From NCBI GenBank assembly GCA_003435055.1, contig QUMM01000001.1, forward strand, positions 62,001 through 126,000: a DNA stretch of 64,000 bases, given 5' to 3'. A program made the translations under genes and the position numbers. The stretch comes from Lachnospiraceae bacterium OF09-6. GTDB taxonomy: Bacteria; Bacillota; Clostridia; Lachnospirales; Lachnospiraceae. Below, piece by piece: positions 27,411-37,095 of this stretch (positions are counted from its first letter, which is position 1; the number at the start of each line of letters is the position of its first letter). The notes below the pieces were generated by a model. The model searched no databases. It saw only the letters and a list, made by a program, of their open reading frames with translations, and was not told the origin of the DNA.

Positions 27411-29828
27411 CTACTGTCTCAGTACAATACCCATGGATTCCAGACCATTTAAGATCTTCTTCATAGCGGAAGCGATATCGCTCTCTTCCAGTGTCTTGTC
27501 TTTTGCACGGAAGGTAATGGAATAAGCCATGGACTTATATCCTTTTTCAATCTGCGCACCTTCATACAGGTCGAACAGATGATAGCTTTCCAGATGCTTT
27601 CCACCACGCTGTGCGATCATTTCTTCAATCTGTCCTGCAAGGATCTGCTTCGGTACTACCATACTCAGGTCACGGGTAACAGCCGGGAATCTTGCGATTC
27701 CTTCAAACTTACGGTCATAAGTTGCAAAAGATACAATATTCTTCATATCCAGTACAGCCACATAAGTTCTTTCTCCAATACCGTAATTATCTGCTACTGC
27801 AGGATGTACCTCTCCGATATAACCCACTACGGTTCCTTCGTAGATGATGTTGGCCTGACGTCCCGGATGCAGATATGGCTTGCCTGCATTTGGATCATAT
27901 TTGGCAGGTTTGCGAAGTCCGACTTTTTCAAAGAACTCTTCTACCACTCCCTTCATGGTGAAGAAATCACCTTCCCCATACATACCAAGGGTGAACTGCA
28001 TTCTCTCATCTGGGAGCTCTGTCAGTGGAAGTGACTTTGGCAGATATACATTACCCAGTTCGTAGAGTCTTACATTTTTATTTCTGTGATTATAGTTAAA
28101 CGCCAGAGAATTCAGCATTCCGTTCAGAGAAATCGTTCTCATAATACTGAAGTCTTCTCCCAGAGGATTGGAAATACTGATTGCCTGACGCAGCTGATCT
28201 CCTTCTGGAATCAGCAGCTTGTCAAATACCTTAGGGCTTTCAAAGGAATAAGAATATCCCTGTGAGAATCCACAGAACTCTGCAATATCTCTTGCCGTCT
28301 CTTCAATTCTCAGATAGAACGGCAGCTTACCTGTGGTTGCTTCTCCCTTTGGCAGCGTGGTCGGAATATTATCATATCCGTAGAATCTGGCCACTTCTTC
28401 TGCCAGGTCAGCAGTACGGAAAATATCATGACGGAAAGTCGGTGCCACGATCTCATTTGTTGCTTCGTCATAGGCCAGTTCAATCTTATCGAAGTATTTC
28501 AGCATCTCTTCTCTGGAAATATCAGTTCCCAGAAGTGCATTGATCTTTTCCGGTTCAAATGCCACACGGACAGGTTCTTTTTTCTTACTATATACATCTA
28601 CCATACCGCCTACTACTTCGCCTGCGCCGAACTCTTCGATCAGCTGGCAGGCACGATCAATCGCTGCCTGTGCATTGTTTGGATCCAGTCCCTTTTCAAA
28701 CTTACCAGATGCATCGGTACGAAGTCCCACTCTCTTAGAAGAAAGACGGATATTGGTTCCATCGAAGCAGGCTGCTTCAAACATCATCGTCTTTACATCA
28801 TCAGTAATCATGGAATTCTCTCCACCCATGATACCTGCAATACCAATGGCTTTTTCTCCATCACAGATCATCAGGACATTCTCATCCATGGTACGTTCCT
28901 GACCATCCAGTGTGACAAATTTTTCATCTTTTCCAGCTCTTCTTACCACGATCTCATGACCTGCGATAGTATCATAGTCATAAGCATGCATCGGCTGGCC
29001 ATATTCTTCCATGACATAATTGGTAATATCTACGATATTATTGATCGGACGGATACCACAGGATGCCAGTCTTCTCTGCAGCCATACCGGTGAAGGAGCG
29101 ATCTTAATATTCTTTACCACTCTTGCCGTGTAACGAGGGCAAAGTTCCGGATCCTGTACAGTAACCTTTACATAATCATGTACATCTTCGTTATTTCCTG
29201 TTGCAGTCACCACTGGTGGGCAGAATGGCTTACGGAAAGTAGCTGCTGCTTCTCTTGCAATACCAACGACACTGTAGCAGTCTACACGGTTGGATGTAAT
29301 CTCATATTCAAATACCACATCATCCAGTCCCAGTGCTTTTACTGCACTTTCTCCAACAACAGCATCTTCCGGGAAGATATAGATACCATATTCCGGTGCT
29401 TCCGGATACATATCGCGTGAGGATCCCAGTTCTTCGATGGAGCACATCATACCGTTGGACTCGATTCCACGAAGTTTTCCTTTTTTAATCTTGATGCCGT
29501 CTTCTGCCATCTTTCCATCATGGCCTCCGGCTACGCTTCCTCCATCCAGAACAACCGGAACCTTGTCTCCTTCTTTTACATTTGGAGCACCGGTTACGAT
29601 CTGAATGGTCTCTGTTCCGATATTTACCTGGCAGATAATCAGTTTATCTGCATCCGGGTGTCTCTCAATCTTCTCGATCTGGCCAATCACAATCTTGTCC
29701 AGATTCTTATCCAGTCTTTCAAATCCTTCTACTTTTGTACCTGTTAATGTCATGGCATCAGTATATTCCTGTGCTGTACAGTCCAGTTCCGGAATATACG
29801 CTTTGATCCAAGATAATGAAGTATTCAT
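27411..29828 (-). CDS. pheT: Phenylalanine--tRNA ligase beta subunit
   Basis: 805 residues, full length. Domains in order: an EMAP-like tRNA-binding domain (VIGQIEKIERHPDADKLIICQVNIG, about 45-70), the B3/B4 region with PRYTARVVKNIKIAPSP and NNIVDITNYVMEEYGQPMHAYD, a B5 domain, the catalytic-like core (FCGFSQGYSYSF), and a C-terminal FDX-ACB domain (FPAVTRDLSMVVP). It is the second gene of the pheST operon, 30 nt after pheS. GGGG lies 8-9 nt before the ATG. Confidence 0.96.
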   Translation of the reverse strand: MNTSLSWIKAYIPELDCTAQEYTDAMTLTGTKVEGFERLDKNLDKIVIGQIEKIERHPDADKLIICQVNIGTETIQIVTGAPNVKEGDKVPVVLDGGSVAGGHDGKMAEDGIKIKKGKLRGIESNGMMCSIEELGSSRDMYPEAPEYGIYIFPEDAVVGESAVKALGLDDVVFEYEITSNRVDCYSVVGIAREAAATFRKPFCPPVVTATGNNEDVHDYVKVTVQDPELCPRYTARVVKNIKIAPSPVWLQRRLASCGIRPINNIVDITNYVMEEYGQPMHAYDYDTIAGHEIVVRRAGKDEKFVTLDGQERTMDENVLMICDGEKAIGIAGIMGGENSMITDDVKTMMFEAACFDGTNIRLSSKRVGLRTDASGKFEKGLDPNNAQAAIDRACQLIEEFGAGEVVGGMVDVYSKKKEPVRVAFEPEKINALLGTDISREEMLKYFDKIELAYDEATNEIVAPTFRHDIFRTADLAEEVARFYGYDNIPTTLPKGEATTGKLPFYLRIEETARDIAEFCGFSQGYSYSFESPKVFDKLLIPEGDQLRQAISISNPLGEDFSIMRTISLNGMLNSLAFNYNHRNKNVRLYELGNVYLPKSLPLTELPDERMQFTLGMYGEGDFFTMKGVVEEFFEKVGLRKPAKYDPNAGKPYLHPGRQANIIYEGTVVGYIGEVHPAVADNYGIGERTYVAVLDMKNIVSFATYDRKFEGIARFPAVTRDLSMVVPKQILAGQIEEMIAQRGGKHLESYHLFDLYEGAQIEKGYKSMAYSITFRAKDKTLEESDIASAMKKILNGLESMGIVLRQ

Positions 29829-29858
29829 AATAATCCCCTTTCGATCTCTTATCTTTCT

Positions 29859-30878
29859 CTAGAACTGTTTCAGGAAACGGATATCGTTTTCATACAGCAG
29901 TCTCATGTCGTCAATCTCATATTTCAGAAGTGCAATACGTTCCAGACCTACACCAAATGCAAATCCGGTGTATTCATTCGGATCAATACCACACATCTCC
30001 AGTACATGAGGATGAACCATACCACATCCCAGGATCTCAATCCATCCGGATCCTTTACAGAAACGGCAGCCTTTTCCGCCACACTTAAAGCAGCTTACAT
30101 CTACTTCCGCACTTGGCTCTGTAAATGGAAAATGATGTGGACGGAACTTGGTCTTTGTCTCTGGTCCGAAAAGTTCTTTTGCAAATTCTTCCAGTGTTCC
30201 CTTCAGGTCAGCAAAGGTGATATTCTTATCTACTACCAGACCTTCTATCTGATGGAAAGATGGTGAATGAGTCGCATCTACCTCGTCAGAGCGAAATACA
30301 CGTCCCGGAGCGATCATACGAATTGGCAGCTCTCCCTTTTCCATGATACGTGCCTGTACCGGAGAAGTCTGTGTTCTCAGTACGATGTCCTTATTAATAT
30401 AGAAAGTATCCTGTTCATCTTTTGCAGGGTGATTTGCAGGAATATTCAATTTTTCGAAATTGTATTCATCGTATTCTACTTCCGGTCCCTCCACTACTTC
30501 ATATCCCATACCGATAAAGATACGCTCTACTTCTTCCAGTGCGATGGTATTTGGATGTCTGTGTCCTACGTTATTCTTCTTTGCAGGAAGTGTGACATCA
30601 ATGACTTCTGCCTTTAACTGTGCTTCTCTTGCTTTTGCTTCCAGCTTCTTCTTTGTCTCATCCAGTACTTCCTCAATGGCTGCTCTGGTCTCATTTACCA
30701 TCTGTCCAACCTTCGGACGATCTTCCGGAGCAACGTCCTTCATGCTTTTTAATACAGCAGTCAGTTCTCCTTTTTTACCGAGAAATGCTACTCTTACATC
30801 ATTTAATTTTTCCAGTGCATCAGACTGTTCAATCTGTCTCATGGCTTCTTCTCTGATCGCCTGCAGTTTATCTTTCAT
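29859..30878 (-). CDS. pheS: Phenylalanine--tRNA ligase alpha subunit
   Basis: 339 residues, full length. The N-terminal coiled coil (about 1-90) is followed by the class II synthetase core: [34 protein letters not shown] (motif 2 region), [23 protein letters not shown] and [15 protein letters not shown] (motif 3). Residues [17 protein letters not shown] near 265 form the small cysteine-rich insertion seen in many PheS. AAGGAG lies 8 nt before the ATG. Controlled by the Phe T-box. Confidence 0.96.
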   Translation of the reverse strand: MKDKLQAIREEAMRQIEQSDALEKLNDVRVAFLGKKGELTAVLKSMKDVAPEDRPKVGQMVNETRAAIEEVLDETKKKLEAKAREAQLKAEVIDVTLPAKKNNVGHRHPNTIALEEVERIFIGMGYEVVEGPEVEYDEYNFEKLNIPANHPAKDEQDTFYINKDIVLRTQTSPVQARIMEKGELPIRMIAPGRVFRSDEVDATHSPSFHQIEGLVVDKNITFADLKGTLEEFAKELFGPETKTKFRPHHFPFTEPSAEVDVSCFKCGGKGCRFCKGSGWIEILGCGMVHPHVLEMCGIDPNEYTGFAFGVGLERIALLKYEIDDMRLLYENDIRFLKQF

Positions 30879-30944
30879 TTTTCTTCTCCTTCTTTTTGAA
30901 CTTCATACGGGAACTCCCATACGATAAAAACATAGGGATTTTTC

Positions 30945-31215
30945 CTATGTAATAAAAAAGCTCCATCCCAAATAGGGACGAAGCTGTATGATCCGTGGTA
31001 CCACCCTGATTCCTGTCATCTGACAGGCACTCGGTATGCGTAACGTGCACAAACGTCATTCCTTACTGTATCTCTTCCGGAATGCAGCTCCAGTGTGAAA
31101 TTCGAATCTTTATCTGAACCTGAGCCAGCTTCCAGCCGATGACTGCCTCTCTCTGTCGGAAAATAAAGTTCTACTGAACACTTTCTTTGCCTTTTCATTT
31201 TTACCAATATCTTTT
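30945..31215 (-). promoter_or_regulatory. T-box leader, phenylalanine specifier, before pheST
   Basis: The minus strand carries AGGGTGGTACCACGG (T-box, about 30993-31007), the stem I AGAGAG motif and a plausible specifier TTC (Phe) at 31080-31082 in GAGCTGCATTCCGG. The terminator stem AGCTTCGTCCC/GGGATGGAGCT (30959-30984) ends in TTTTTT. The specifier matches the downstream gene product, supporting the reading. Confidence 0.9.
30954..30984 (-). terminator. Terminator of the Phe T-box
   Basis: AGCTTCGTCCC pairs with GGGATGGAGCT around TATT, then six T on the minus strand. Confidence 0.85.
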
Positions 31216-31218
31216 GCT

Positions 31219-31248
31219 ATTGTATACCAGGCTTTTCTTTTTTGTCAA
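31219..31248 (-). promoter_or_regulatory. pheST promoter
   Basis: Minus strand: -35 TTGACA (31243-31248), then TATACAAT at 31219-31226 giving a -10 of TACAAT (18-nt spacer) or TATACA (16-nt spacer). Confidence 0.8.
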
Positions 31249-31275
31249 GTATATTTTTATATTCCCTCATCTTAG

Positions 31276-32121
31276 CTATTCCAACTGATCAATAAAGGAA
31301 TCCGGATATTCCAGATAACAGTTCACTTCCGCTCCTAAAAATAACAGCCACATGCAAAAATACAGCCACAACATCATCATGGCCACGGTCGTCAGACTGC
31401 CATAGACACTGACCCGGTTCCCCTGTGCAAAATAACTGAAATAGATGGAGAATCCATAGGATAAAATGGACCATGCTGCTGCCGTAAAAACAGCTCCTGG
31501 GATCTGTCGGATCGGAGACATCTTGCAGTTAGGCAGTGCTGTATATAATGATAAGAATATCAGTGATAAAATTCCAAGAGAGGCCACAGCACGGAAACTG
31601 ATAATCAGCCCGGTCAGTTCTCCCAGTACTGGAATATATTGAAGCAATCTGTCCTGAATCCAGTTACCAAACAGCAGCATAACGATAGACATAAAGATGG
31701 CAATGACCAGAAATACAATATAGATACCAGATCGCATTCTCATATAGAAGTAGTTCCGATTCTCTCCCACGCTTCTCACAGAATTTAATCCGTTGGTAAT
31801 AGCCAGCACGCTTCTGCTGGTGGCCCAGACCGCAGCAATCACAGTTCCGGACATCAGTGCTGTGGACTGGGTAAACAGATCTTTTACAATATCCACTATC
31901 AGGTCATAAAAACTGACTGGCAGCATCTCCATCAGGATCGACATCACCATCTCAGGTGAAAGTTCTGTATACTGAACCAAAGTCAGCAATAGCATGAAAA
32001 AGGGAACAAATCCCATGATCACAAAAAAGGCAGATTCTGCTGCTGCTGCACTGACCCGGTCTTTTTTCATTTTTTTCATAAATCGCAGCACGATTTCCTT
32101 GATCTTTGCGATTGTCGTCAT
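31276..32121 (-). CDS. YihY/virulence factor BrkB family membrane protein
   Basis: About 281 residues with roughly six membrane segments. Family hallmarks are AAAAESAFFVIMGFVPFFMLLL near residue 25 and the C-terminal LTTVAMMMLWLYFCMWLLFLGAEVN. The role of the family is not established; it was long misannotated as RNase BN. A longer frame opens at 32184, but AGAGGATATT precedes the ATG at 32119-32121. The gene ends just upstream of the pheST promoter region and is on the same strand. Confidence 0.88.
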   Translation of the reverse strand: MTTIAKIKEIVLRFMKKMKKDRVSAAAAESAFFVIMGFVPFFMLLLTLVQYTELSPEMVMSILMEMLPVSFYDLIVDIVKDLFTQSTALMSGTVIAAVWATSRSVLAITNGLNSVRSVGENRNYFYMRMRSGIYIVFLVIAIFMSIVMLLFGNWIQDRLLQYIPVLGELTGLIISFRAVASLGILSLIFLSLYTALPNCKMSPIRQIPGAVFTAAAWSILSYGFSIYFSYFAQGNRVSVYGSLTTVAMMMLWLYFCMWLLFLGAEVNCYLEYPDSFIDQLE

Positions 32122-32272
32122 AATATCCTCTTTCAGATCGGTAGTTTTATTTTTCATCATAACATGTTTTGTAATATTTCGCAATGCGCCGAAGTCAGAG
32201 ACTTTTCCTCATTGAAAACACATATCTCCATAGAGGCTGTCACCAGGAGCAGTGAAACCGCAGGCAGGGGAT

Positions 32273-33547
32273 TCATGAGCTATATTTAACAAGCTTTATC
32301 TGTCCATAATAATTTTTTAAAATTGTTTCATAGTCTTCTCCCTGCTCTGCCATATGTCTGGCTCCATTCTGGCTCATGCCTTCACCATGGCCATATCCTC
32401 CCCCATAGATCTCATATCCGGTCAGGAAATCTCCTTCTGTCACAGGCTGCAGATAGAAAAAAGCACTTGGCAGCAGCTGCCATCCTTCCCGTGTACTTCC
32501 ATCCTGCAGGGTGATCACCGGATCTGCCAGAGCCAGAAACTGGCGGATCTGGTATTCTCCGTTGATTCTCTCGTTTGCCTGTTCTGTATTCTTTTTTTGT
32601 CCCATTATCTCCAGTGTAGTTACCGCACCTTTCTCATTTCTTTCTATTACCTGCAGATTCTCTATCGTTTCCCATCCTGTTTTTTCCTGTAAATCTGCCA
32701 TCCGGATACTGGTTTTCCATCGATAAAACGGTTCTTCTGCCTCTACAGAATGAATCTGATTTTCCTGCAGAAATGCTGCAAATACACTTTCTTCTGACAG
32801 ATCCCTATGTAGATCCAGGCCACAGGACGTGGAATAATAACGGGCATCTGCCAGGATTCCATCCTGCATCATTACCAGTCCTGCCGTTTCTTTTACTGCC
32901 TGATCCGTCTTTTCCCCATGCTGCCTGTTATTGTAAACCTGATACGAAGTACTGTCATCCAGATCTGCTCCAAATTCTTTTGCCCGCTGATCCTCCTGTT
33001 GCTGCAGTGCATATGTTCGCGCACAGATGGCCTGCGCTTTTAATGCTTCCATGGGAAAAGAAGCTGACATTTCACCTGGCAGTACCCCGCAAAGATAATT
33101 TTCCAACGATAATACATTTATCAGGAGCAGACCCTGATCGGTCTTTCGGATCTCCAGACTTCCCTCATATCCAATATTTTCTTCTGCCCGCTCCAGTTCC
33201 GGGAAATAAAACCAGCCACCATTAGAGAAAACCTGAATGACATCTCCTTTTGCAAACCAGGCACTCTGAGGTGTAATCTGTATTTTCTCTCCGGCTTTAT
33301 ACCGAATCTGGCTGTCTTCCTCCCGGATCTTATAATCCTTATCACAGGTGAGGCAGATATCTGCATGATATTCCGATGCATATCCGTCATTTTTCAACAG
33401 GACACGGATCTCACTGTCCGTTTTGGAAGTGGTCTGCAAATCTCTCTGTATTGTTATATCTTTTGCATGGTTCCCATACTGCAATCCCAGCATACCCCAT
33501 AAAAAAGTCAGCAGCAGCAAGCCACATAACATGATTATTTTTTTCAT
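32273..33547 (-). CDS. SpoIID/LytB domain protein, secreted
   Basis: 424 residues. N-terminal signal/anchor IIMLCGLLLLTFLWGMLGL. The SpoIID core begins at SLENYLCGVLPGEMSASF (about residue 148), continues with EALKAQAICARTYAL and ends with GGGYGHGEGMSQNGARHMAEQG (about 385-405), the motifs of SpoIID lytic transglycosylases that cut glycan strands freed of stem peptides. Residues about 45-140 are a variable N-terminal region. It may be SpoIID itself or a vegetative relative; no spoIIQ/spoIIR neighbours help to decide. Confidence 0.87.
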   Translation of the reverse strand: MKKIIMLCGLLLLTFLWGMLGLQYGNHAKDITIQRDLQTTSKTDSEIRVLLKNDGYASEYHADICLTCDKDYKIREEDSQIRYKAGEKIQITPQSAWFAKGDVIQVFSNGGWFYFPELERAEENIGYEGSLEIRKTDQGLLLINVLSLENYLCGVLPGEMSASFPMEALKAQAICARTYALQQQEDQRAKEFGADLDDSTSYQVYNNRQHGEKTDQAVKETAGLVMMQDGILADARYYSTSCGLDLHRDLSEESVFAAFLQENQIHSVEAEEPFYRWKTSIRMADLQEKTGWETIENLQVIERNEKGAVTTLEIMGQKKNTEQANERINGEYQIRQFLALADPVITLQDGSTREGWQLLPSAFFYLQPVTEGDFLTGYEIYGGGYGHGEGMSQNGARHMAEQGEDYETILKNYYGQIKLVKYSS

Positions 33548-33565
33548 ATTCCCCGTTTTCTCCCT

Positions 33566-33604
33566 AAAAAAAGAAACGGCATACCAGTTGTACCCGTTTC
33601 TTTT
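33566..33604 (-). terminator. Terminator after galM
   Basis: Minus strand: AAAGAAACGG pairs with CCGTTTCTTT around a 14-nt loop and is followed by more T (TTTTTTT in total). Confidence 0.85.
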
Positions 33605-33666
33605 ATCCTATGTTCTGTTTTCTTCTTTATGATTGTAAAATCATAACTGTTTAGTTGCCCGCTTTC

Positions 33667-34716
33667 TTATTCTGCACTGAACTTATAAATGGTTGTTGTA
33701 GAATAAGTATCTCCTGCTTTCAGAATCGGAGATGCAAAGTTCTCATGATGAATCGCATCTGGGAAGAACTGTGTCTCCAGGCAGAGACCACCTCTCTTCT
33801 GATAAGCCTTTCCATCTTTTCCAATCCAGGTGTTCTCAATAAAGTTTCCAGAATAGAACTGTACGCCTACACAGTCCGTAAAGACTTCCATCTTTCTTCC
33901 ACTGACCGGAGCTTTCACTTCTGCAACCTTCTTTACCGTTCCATCCGGCTTCAATGCGTAGTTATGGTCATATCCGCCGCCCATCTTCAGCTGCCTGTTC
34001 TCTTTTTCAATATCCTGTCCCACTGGCTTTGCCACACGGAAATCAAATGGAGTACCCTCCACCGATCCGATCACACCAGTCGGGATAGATTCTGCATCGA
34101 TCTCTGTATAACCATCTGCATCAATCCACAGAATATGATCCAGAATACTTCCATGGTCATGGCCTTCCAGGTTAAAATAGGAATGATTGGTCATATTGGC
34201 AATGGTATCTTTGTCTGACTTACCTTCATAGTGAATCTTGATCTCATTATCGTCCGTCAGTGTATAGGTCACAGATACGGTAAATGTTCCAGGATATCCC
34301 TGTTCCAGATCCGGGCTGACTCTGGAAAATGTCACGGAAGATGTTGCTTCGTCTGTCTTCATATCCCAGATCACCGAATCATATCCATGATTGCCGCTAT
34401 GAAGGTTATTTTTGTTCTCATTCTGATCCAGGTGATATGTCACACCATTGATCTCAAACGTTGCTCCACCGATACGGTTGCCGCTTCTTCCAATGCAGGC
34501 GCCCAAAAAACCGCCATTCTTCGCATAATCTGTCACATCCGCATAACCAAGGATTACATCGTCATGTCTGCCATTCTTATCTGGCACTACTGCACCAACC
34601 AGTGTGGCACCATAGTTTGTCACCTCAATGGACATTCCATTCTTATTGGCAATCGTCACCAGCTTAGCTTCTCTTCCATCCGCCAGTCTTCCAAAATCAC
34701 TTATTTTCATTCCCAT
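33667..34716 (-). CDS. galM: Aldose 1-epimerase (galactose mutarotase)
   Basis: About 349 residues. It interconverts alpha and beta anomers of aldoses. Conserved residues are in GACIGRSGNRIGGATF, NNLHSGNHGYDSVIW (first catalytic histidine region), NMTNHSYFNLEGH (second histidine) and the C-terminal GLCLETQFFPDAIHHENF (catalytic glutamate). AGGAG lies 10 nt before the ATG at 34714-34716; a TTG at 34725 and an ATG at 34710 are alternatives. It stands alone between the 6S RNA terminator and its own terminator. Confidence 0.93.
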   Translation of the reverse strand: MGMKISDFGRLADGREAKLVTIANKNGMSIEVTNYGATLVGAVVPDKNGRHDDVILGYADVTDYAKNGGFLGACIGRSGNRIGGATFEINGVTYHLDQNENKNNLHSGNHGYDSVIWDMKTDEATSSVTFSRVSPDLEQGYPGTFTVSVTYTLTDDNEIKIHYEGKSDKDTIANMTNHSYFNLEGHDHGSILDHILWIDADGYTEIDAESIPTGVIGSVEGTPFDFRVAKPVGQDIEKENRQLKMGGGYDHNYALKPDGTVKKVAEVKAPVSGRKMEVFTDCVGVQFYSGNFIENTWIGKDGKAYQKRGGLCLETQFFPDAIHHENFASPILKAGDTYSTTTIYKFSAE

Positions 34717-34744
34717 TTTCCCCAATCTCCTTTTTAAACTTTAT

Positions 34745-34770
34745 AAAAAAGGACCCTGAGGTCCTTTTTT
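34745..34770 (-). terminator. Terminator of the 6S-like RNA
   Basis: AAAAAAGGACC and GGTCCTTTTTT form an 11-bp stem on the minus strand around a very short loop, ending in T-rich sequence. Confidence 0.9.
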
Positions 34771-34974
34771 AATACCCAAAATGCCGGTTCCTACCTTTTG
34801 ACTCCTAGCGAAGCTAGGTGGGTAACCGCAACCGTTCTTCTGCCTTCCCCTGACAAATGGGGGCCTGACATCTAATTGGCAATATAGGAATCCCGTTTAA
34901 AGTAATGTAGGTTCAAAACAGTAGAAGTTGTCGAACATCCCAGGCAAATGGTCAACTTCTTTGTGATTCATTTC
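34745..34974 (-). ncRNA. ssrS: Probable 6S RNA (SsrS)
   Basis: An intergenic unit of about 230 nt with its own promoter and a strong terminator and no open frame. The 5' part reads GCCTGGGATGTTCGACAAC, close to the CTGAGATGTTCG of known 6S RNAs. It is followed by TTTTGAACCTACA, another motif I associate with 6S RNAs. Inner hairpins such as CCTAGCTTCGCTAGG lie toward the 3' end. 6S RNA binds the housekeeping RNA polymerase holoenzyme. The assignment is by recalled motifs and layout; a covariance search (RF00013) would settle it. Confidence 0.7.
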
Positions 34975-34980
34975 TTGTTT

Positions 34981-35009
34981 ATTATCGCATTCTCATGTCG
35001 AAAAGTCAA
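34981..35009 (-). promoter_or_regulatory. Promoter of the 6S-like RNA
   Basis: Minus strand: -35 TTGACT (35004-35009), 17-nt spacer, -10 GATAAT (34981-34986); start predicted near 34974. Confidence 0.85.
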
Positions 35010-35068
35010 GCATGGAAACGAATCACCGTCTTTCACTCATATCTGTGTCCGTTTTTGTTCTTTTTATT

Positions 35069-35440
35069 CTATTTCTTCACGCTGGTATGTCCGGTCGGCC
35101 AGTACTTTTCTGCTGATTTTTTCACTGCAAAGGCAAACCAGATGGTCACTGCAAGGAATATGGCAATTACTGCCAGATACCATCTTCCAAGCAATCCGGT
35201 CTGTGTCTCCAGTACACCGCAGCCGCCGCAGATCAGCACCACAATCCCATATACCAGTACTTTATTCTCCACTTCTCTGGTATAGGCTGCCTTATCGGTA
35301 CATTTTTTGACATTCGTTCCTTTCGGGAGCAGCAAGCCTTCCTTGATCTCTCCCTTAAACTTTAACAGATAATAGCAATACAGCACATACGCACCTGATC
35401 CCAGGATAATCAGGTCCATTAATGAAAACATTGAATCCAT
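35069..35440 (-). CDS. Small membrane protein of unknown function
   Basis: 123 residues with three likely membrane segments: about 8-27 (LIILGSGAYVLYCYYLLKF), 62-80 (VLVYGIVVLICGGCGVLE) and 86-106 (WYLAVIAIFLAVTIWFAFAV). Between the first two lies a lysine-rich loop. I do not recognise the family. It follows thrC by 12 nt on the same strand and so is probably its downstream operon partner. Its own terminator is not evident before the 6S promoter. Confidence 0.7.
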   Translation of the reverse strand: MDSMFSLMDLIILGSGAYVLYCYYLLKFKGEIKEGLLLPKGTNVKKCTDKAAYTREVENKVLVYGIVVLICGGCGVLETQTGLLGRWYLAVIAIFLAVTIWFAFAVKKSAEKYWPTGHTSVKK

Positions 35441-35452
35441 ATTCTCTTCCCC

Positions 35453-36942
35453 CTATTTTACCCCAAGAATCTTCTTTACCGCATTCTTCATCTCTGCTGT
35501 CTCTACTACAGTATCATGAAGAACCGGTGCCGTACGGATCTCTTCAATAGCTGCCGGCACCTTCACGCCTGAGATACGTGACAGTTCATCTACCAGTTCA
35601 AAGTCTGTCATGTTCTTGCTGTCTTTATGTAAAGCATCCATGACACTTCTGGTGAACTTATATGGACTGGCTGTAGAAGCAATCACGGTCTTGGTCTGAT
35701 CACCGCTCTGCTCCTGATACTTATGATATACGCAGGAAGCTACTGCTGTGTGCGTATCCATCACATAACCGGTATCCTGATAAACTCTCGCGATCTCATC
35801 TGATACTTCCTTCTCTGTAGCAAATCCACCGGTGAAATCCTGCAGTCTTTCCCGCATCTTTGGTGTAATCTCATACTTGCCTTCTGTGGTCAGAGACTTC
35901 ATCATCTCTGCATTTTTCACTGCATCCTCGCCTGCAATTTTATAGATCAGACGTTCCAGATTGCTGGAAATCAGAATATCCATAGATGGGGATGTGGTCA
36001 GGATAAATTCTCTGTTACGATTGTATTCTCCTGTCTGGAAGAAATCATACAGTACTTTATTATCATTCGAAGCACAGATCAGCTTTGCAATCGGTACGCC
36101 CATATTTTTTGCATAGTAAGCTGCCAGAATATTACCAAAGTTACCTGTCGGAACTACTACATTTATCGGTTCGTTCTCAGCTAATTCTCCTGCTGCTCTC
36201 AGCTTCGCATAGGCATATACATAATACACTACCTGCGGAACCAGACGGCCGATGTTGATGGAATTCGCAGAAGAAAACTGAAATCCACTCTCCTGCATCT
36301 CCTTTGCCAGCTCCTTATCTCCGAACATCTTCTTAACACCGGTCTGGGCATCGTCAAAATTGCCCTGATGGCTACTACATAAGTATTCTTTCCTTTCTGA
36401 GTCACCATCTGCTTTTCCTGAATCGGGCTGACACCATTCTTAGGATAAAAAACAATAATTCTGGTGCCAGGTACATCTGCAAAACCAGCCAGTGCTGCCT
36501 TTCCGGTATCTCCGGATGTAGCTGTCAGAATCACGATCTCATTTTCCACATGATTCTTCTTTGCTGAAGTAGTCAGCAGGTGTGGCAGAATAGACAGTGC
36601 CATATCCTTAAATGCGATGGTAGCACCATGGAACAGTTCCAGGTAGTAAGCACCATCTTCCTTCTTCAGCGGTGCAATCTCTTTGGTATCGAACTTTTCA
36701 TCATATGCCTTAGCAATACAATTCTTCAGTTCTTCTTCTGTAAAATCTGTAAGAAACAGCTTCATTACTTCATATGCAGTCTCCTGATAACTCATGCCTG
36801 CCAGCTGATCCATTGTCACATCCAGATGCGGAATCTGCTGTGGTACAAATAATCCGCCGTCATCAGCAAGTCCCTTTAAGATTGCCTGTGAGGCTGTTAC
36901 AGTGCCTTCTGGAGTTCTGGTACTTCTATATAATACTTCCAT
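35453..36942 (-). CDS. thrC: Threonine synthase, frame broken once
   Basis: Repaired length 496 residues, typical for the longer ThrC class. The PLP enzyme converts O-phosphohomoserine to threonine. The 5' part has YYLELFHGATIAFKDMALSIL (lysine of the Schiff base in AFKDMA) and LTATSGDTGKAAL. The 3' part has ANSINIGRLVPQVVYYVYAY and VVPTGNFGNILAAYYAKNMG. The break lies in the GGG at 36363-36365; one more G gives AIRGNFDDAQTGVKKMFGD, the expected sequence. An SD-like AGGAG...AGGTG precedes the ATG. A sequencing error is likely. Confidence 0.9.
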
Positions 36943-37053
36943 CTCTTCACCTGCTCCTTTTCCTATTTCTTATCTGACTGTTTTCAGACATTTTTACCAA
37001 GTATAGCACACCTTTTTTTGTCACGCAACCCTGGGTTCCTATTTGAAAAGATG

Positions 37054-37082
37054 AAAAAAGAGCAGCCACTGACTGCTCTTTT
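37054..37082 (-). terminator. Terminator after the SleB-like gene
   Basis: Minus strand: AAAAGAGCAG and CTGCTCTTTT form a perfect 10-bp stem with loop TCAGTGG, followed by further T. Confidence 0.9.
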
Positions 37083-37095
37083 CTGCTATACCCTC

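Noticed and set aside
31016..31207. Small minus-strand coding frame within the pheS leader
   Set aside because: The region is fully explained by the Phe T-box stem I; no ribosome site is present.
35453..36942. Two threonine synthase-related genes
   Set aside because: The halves are complementary and not duplicates; the join at GGG restores the conserved AIRGNFDDAQ text.
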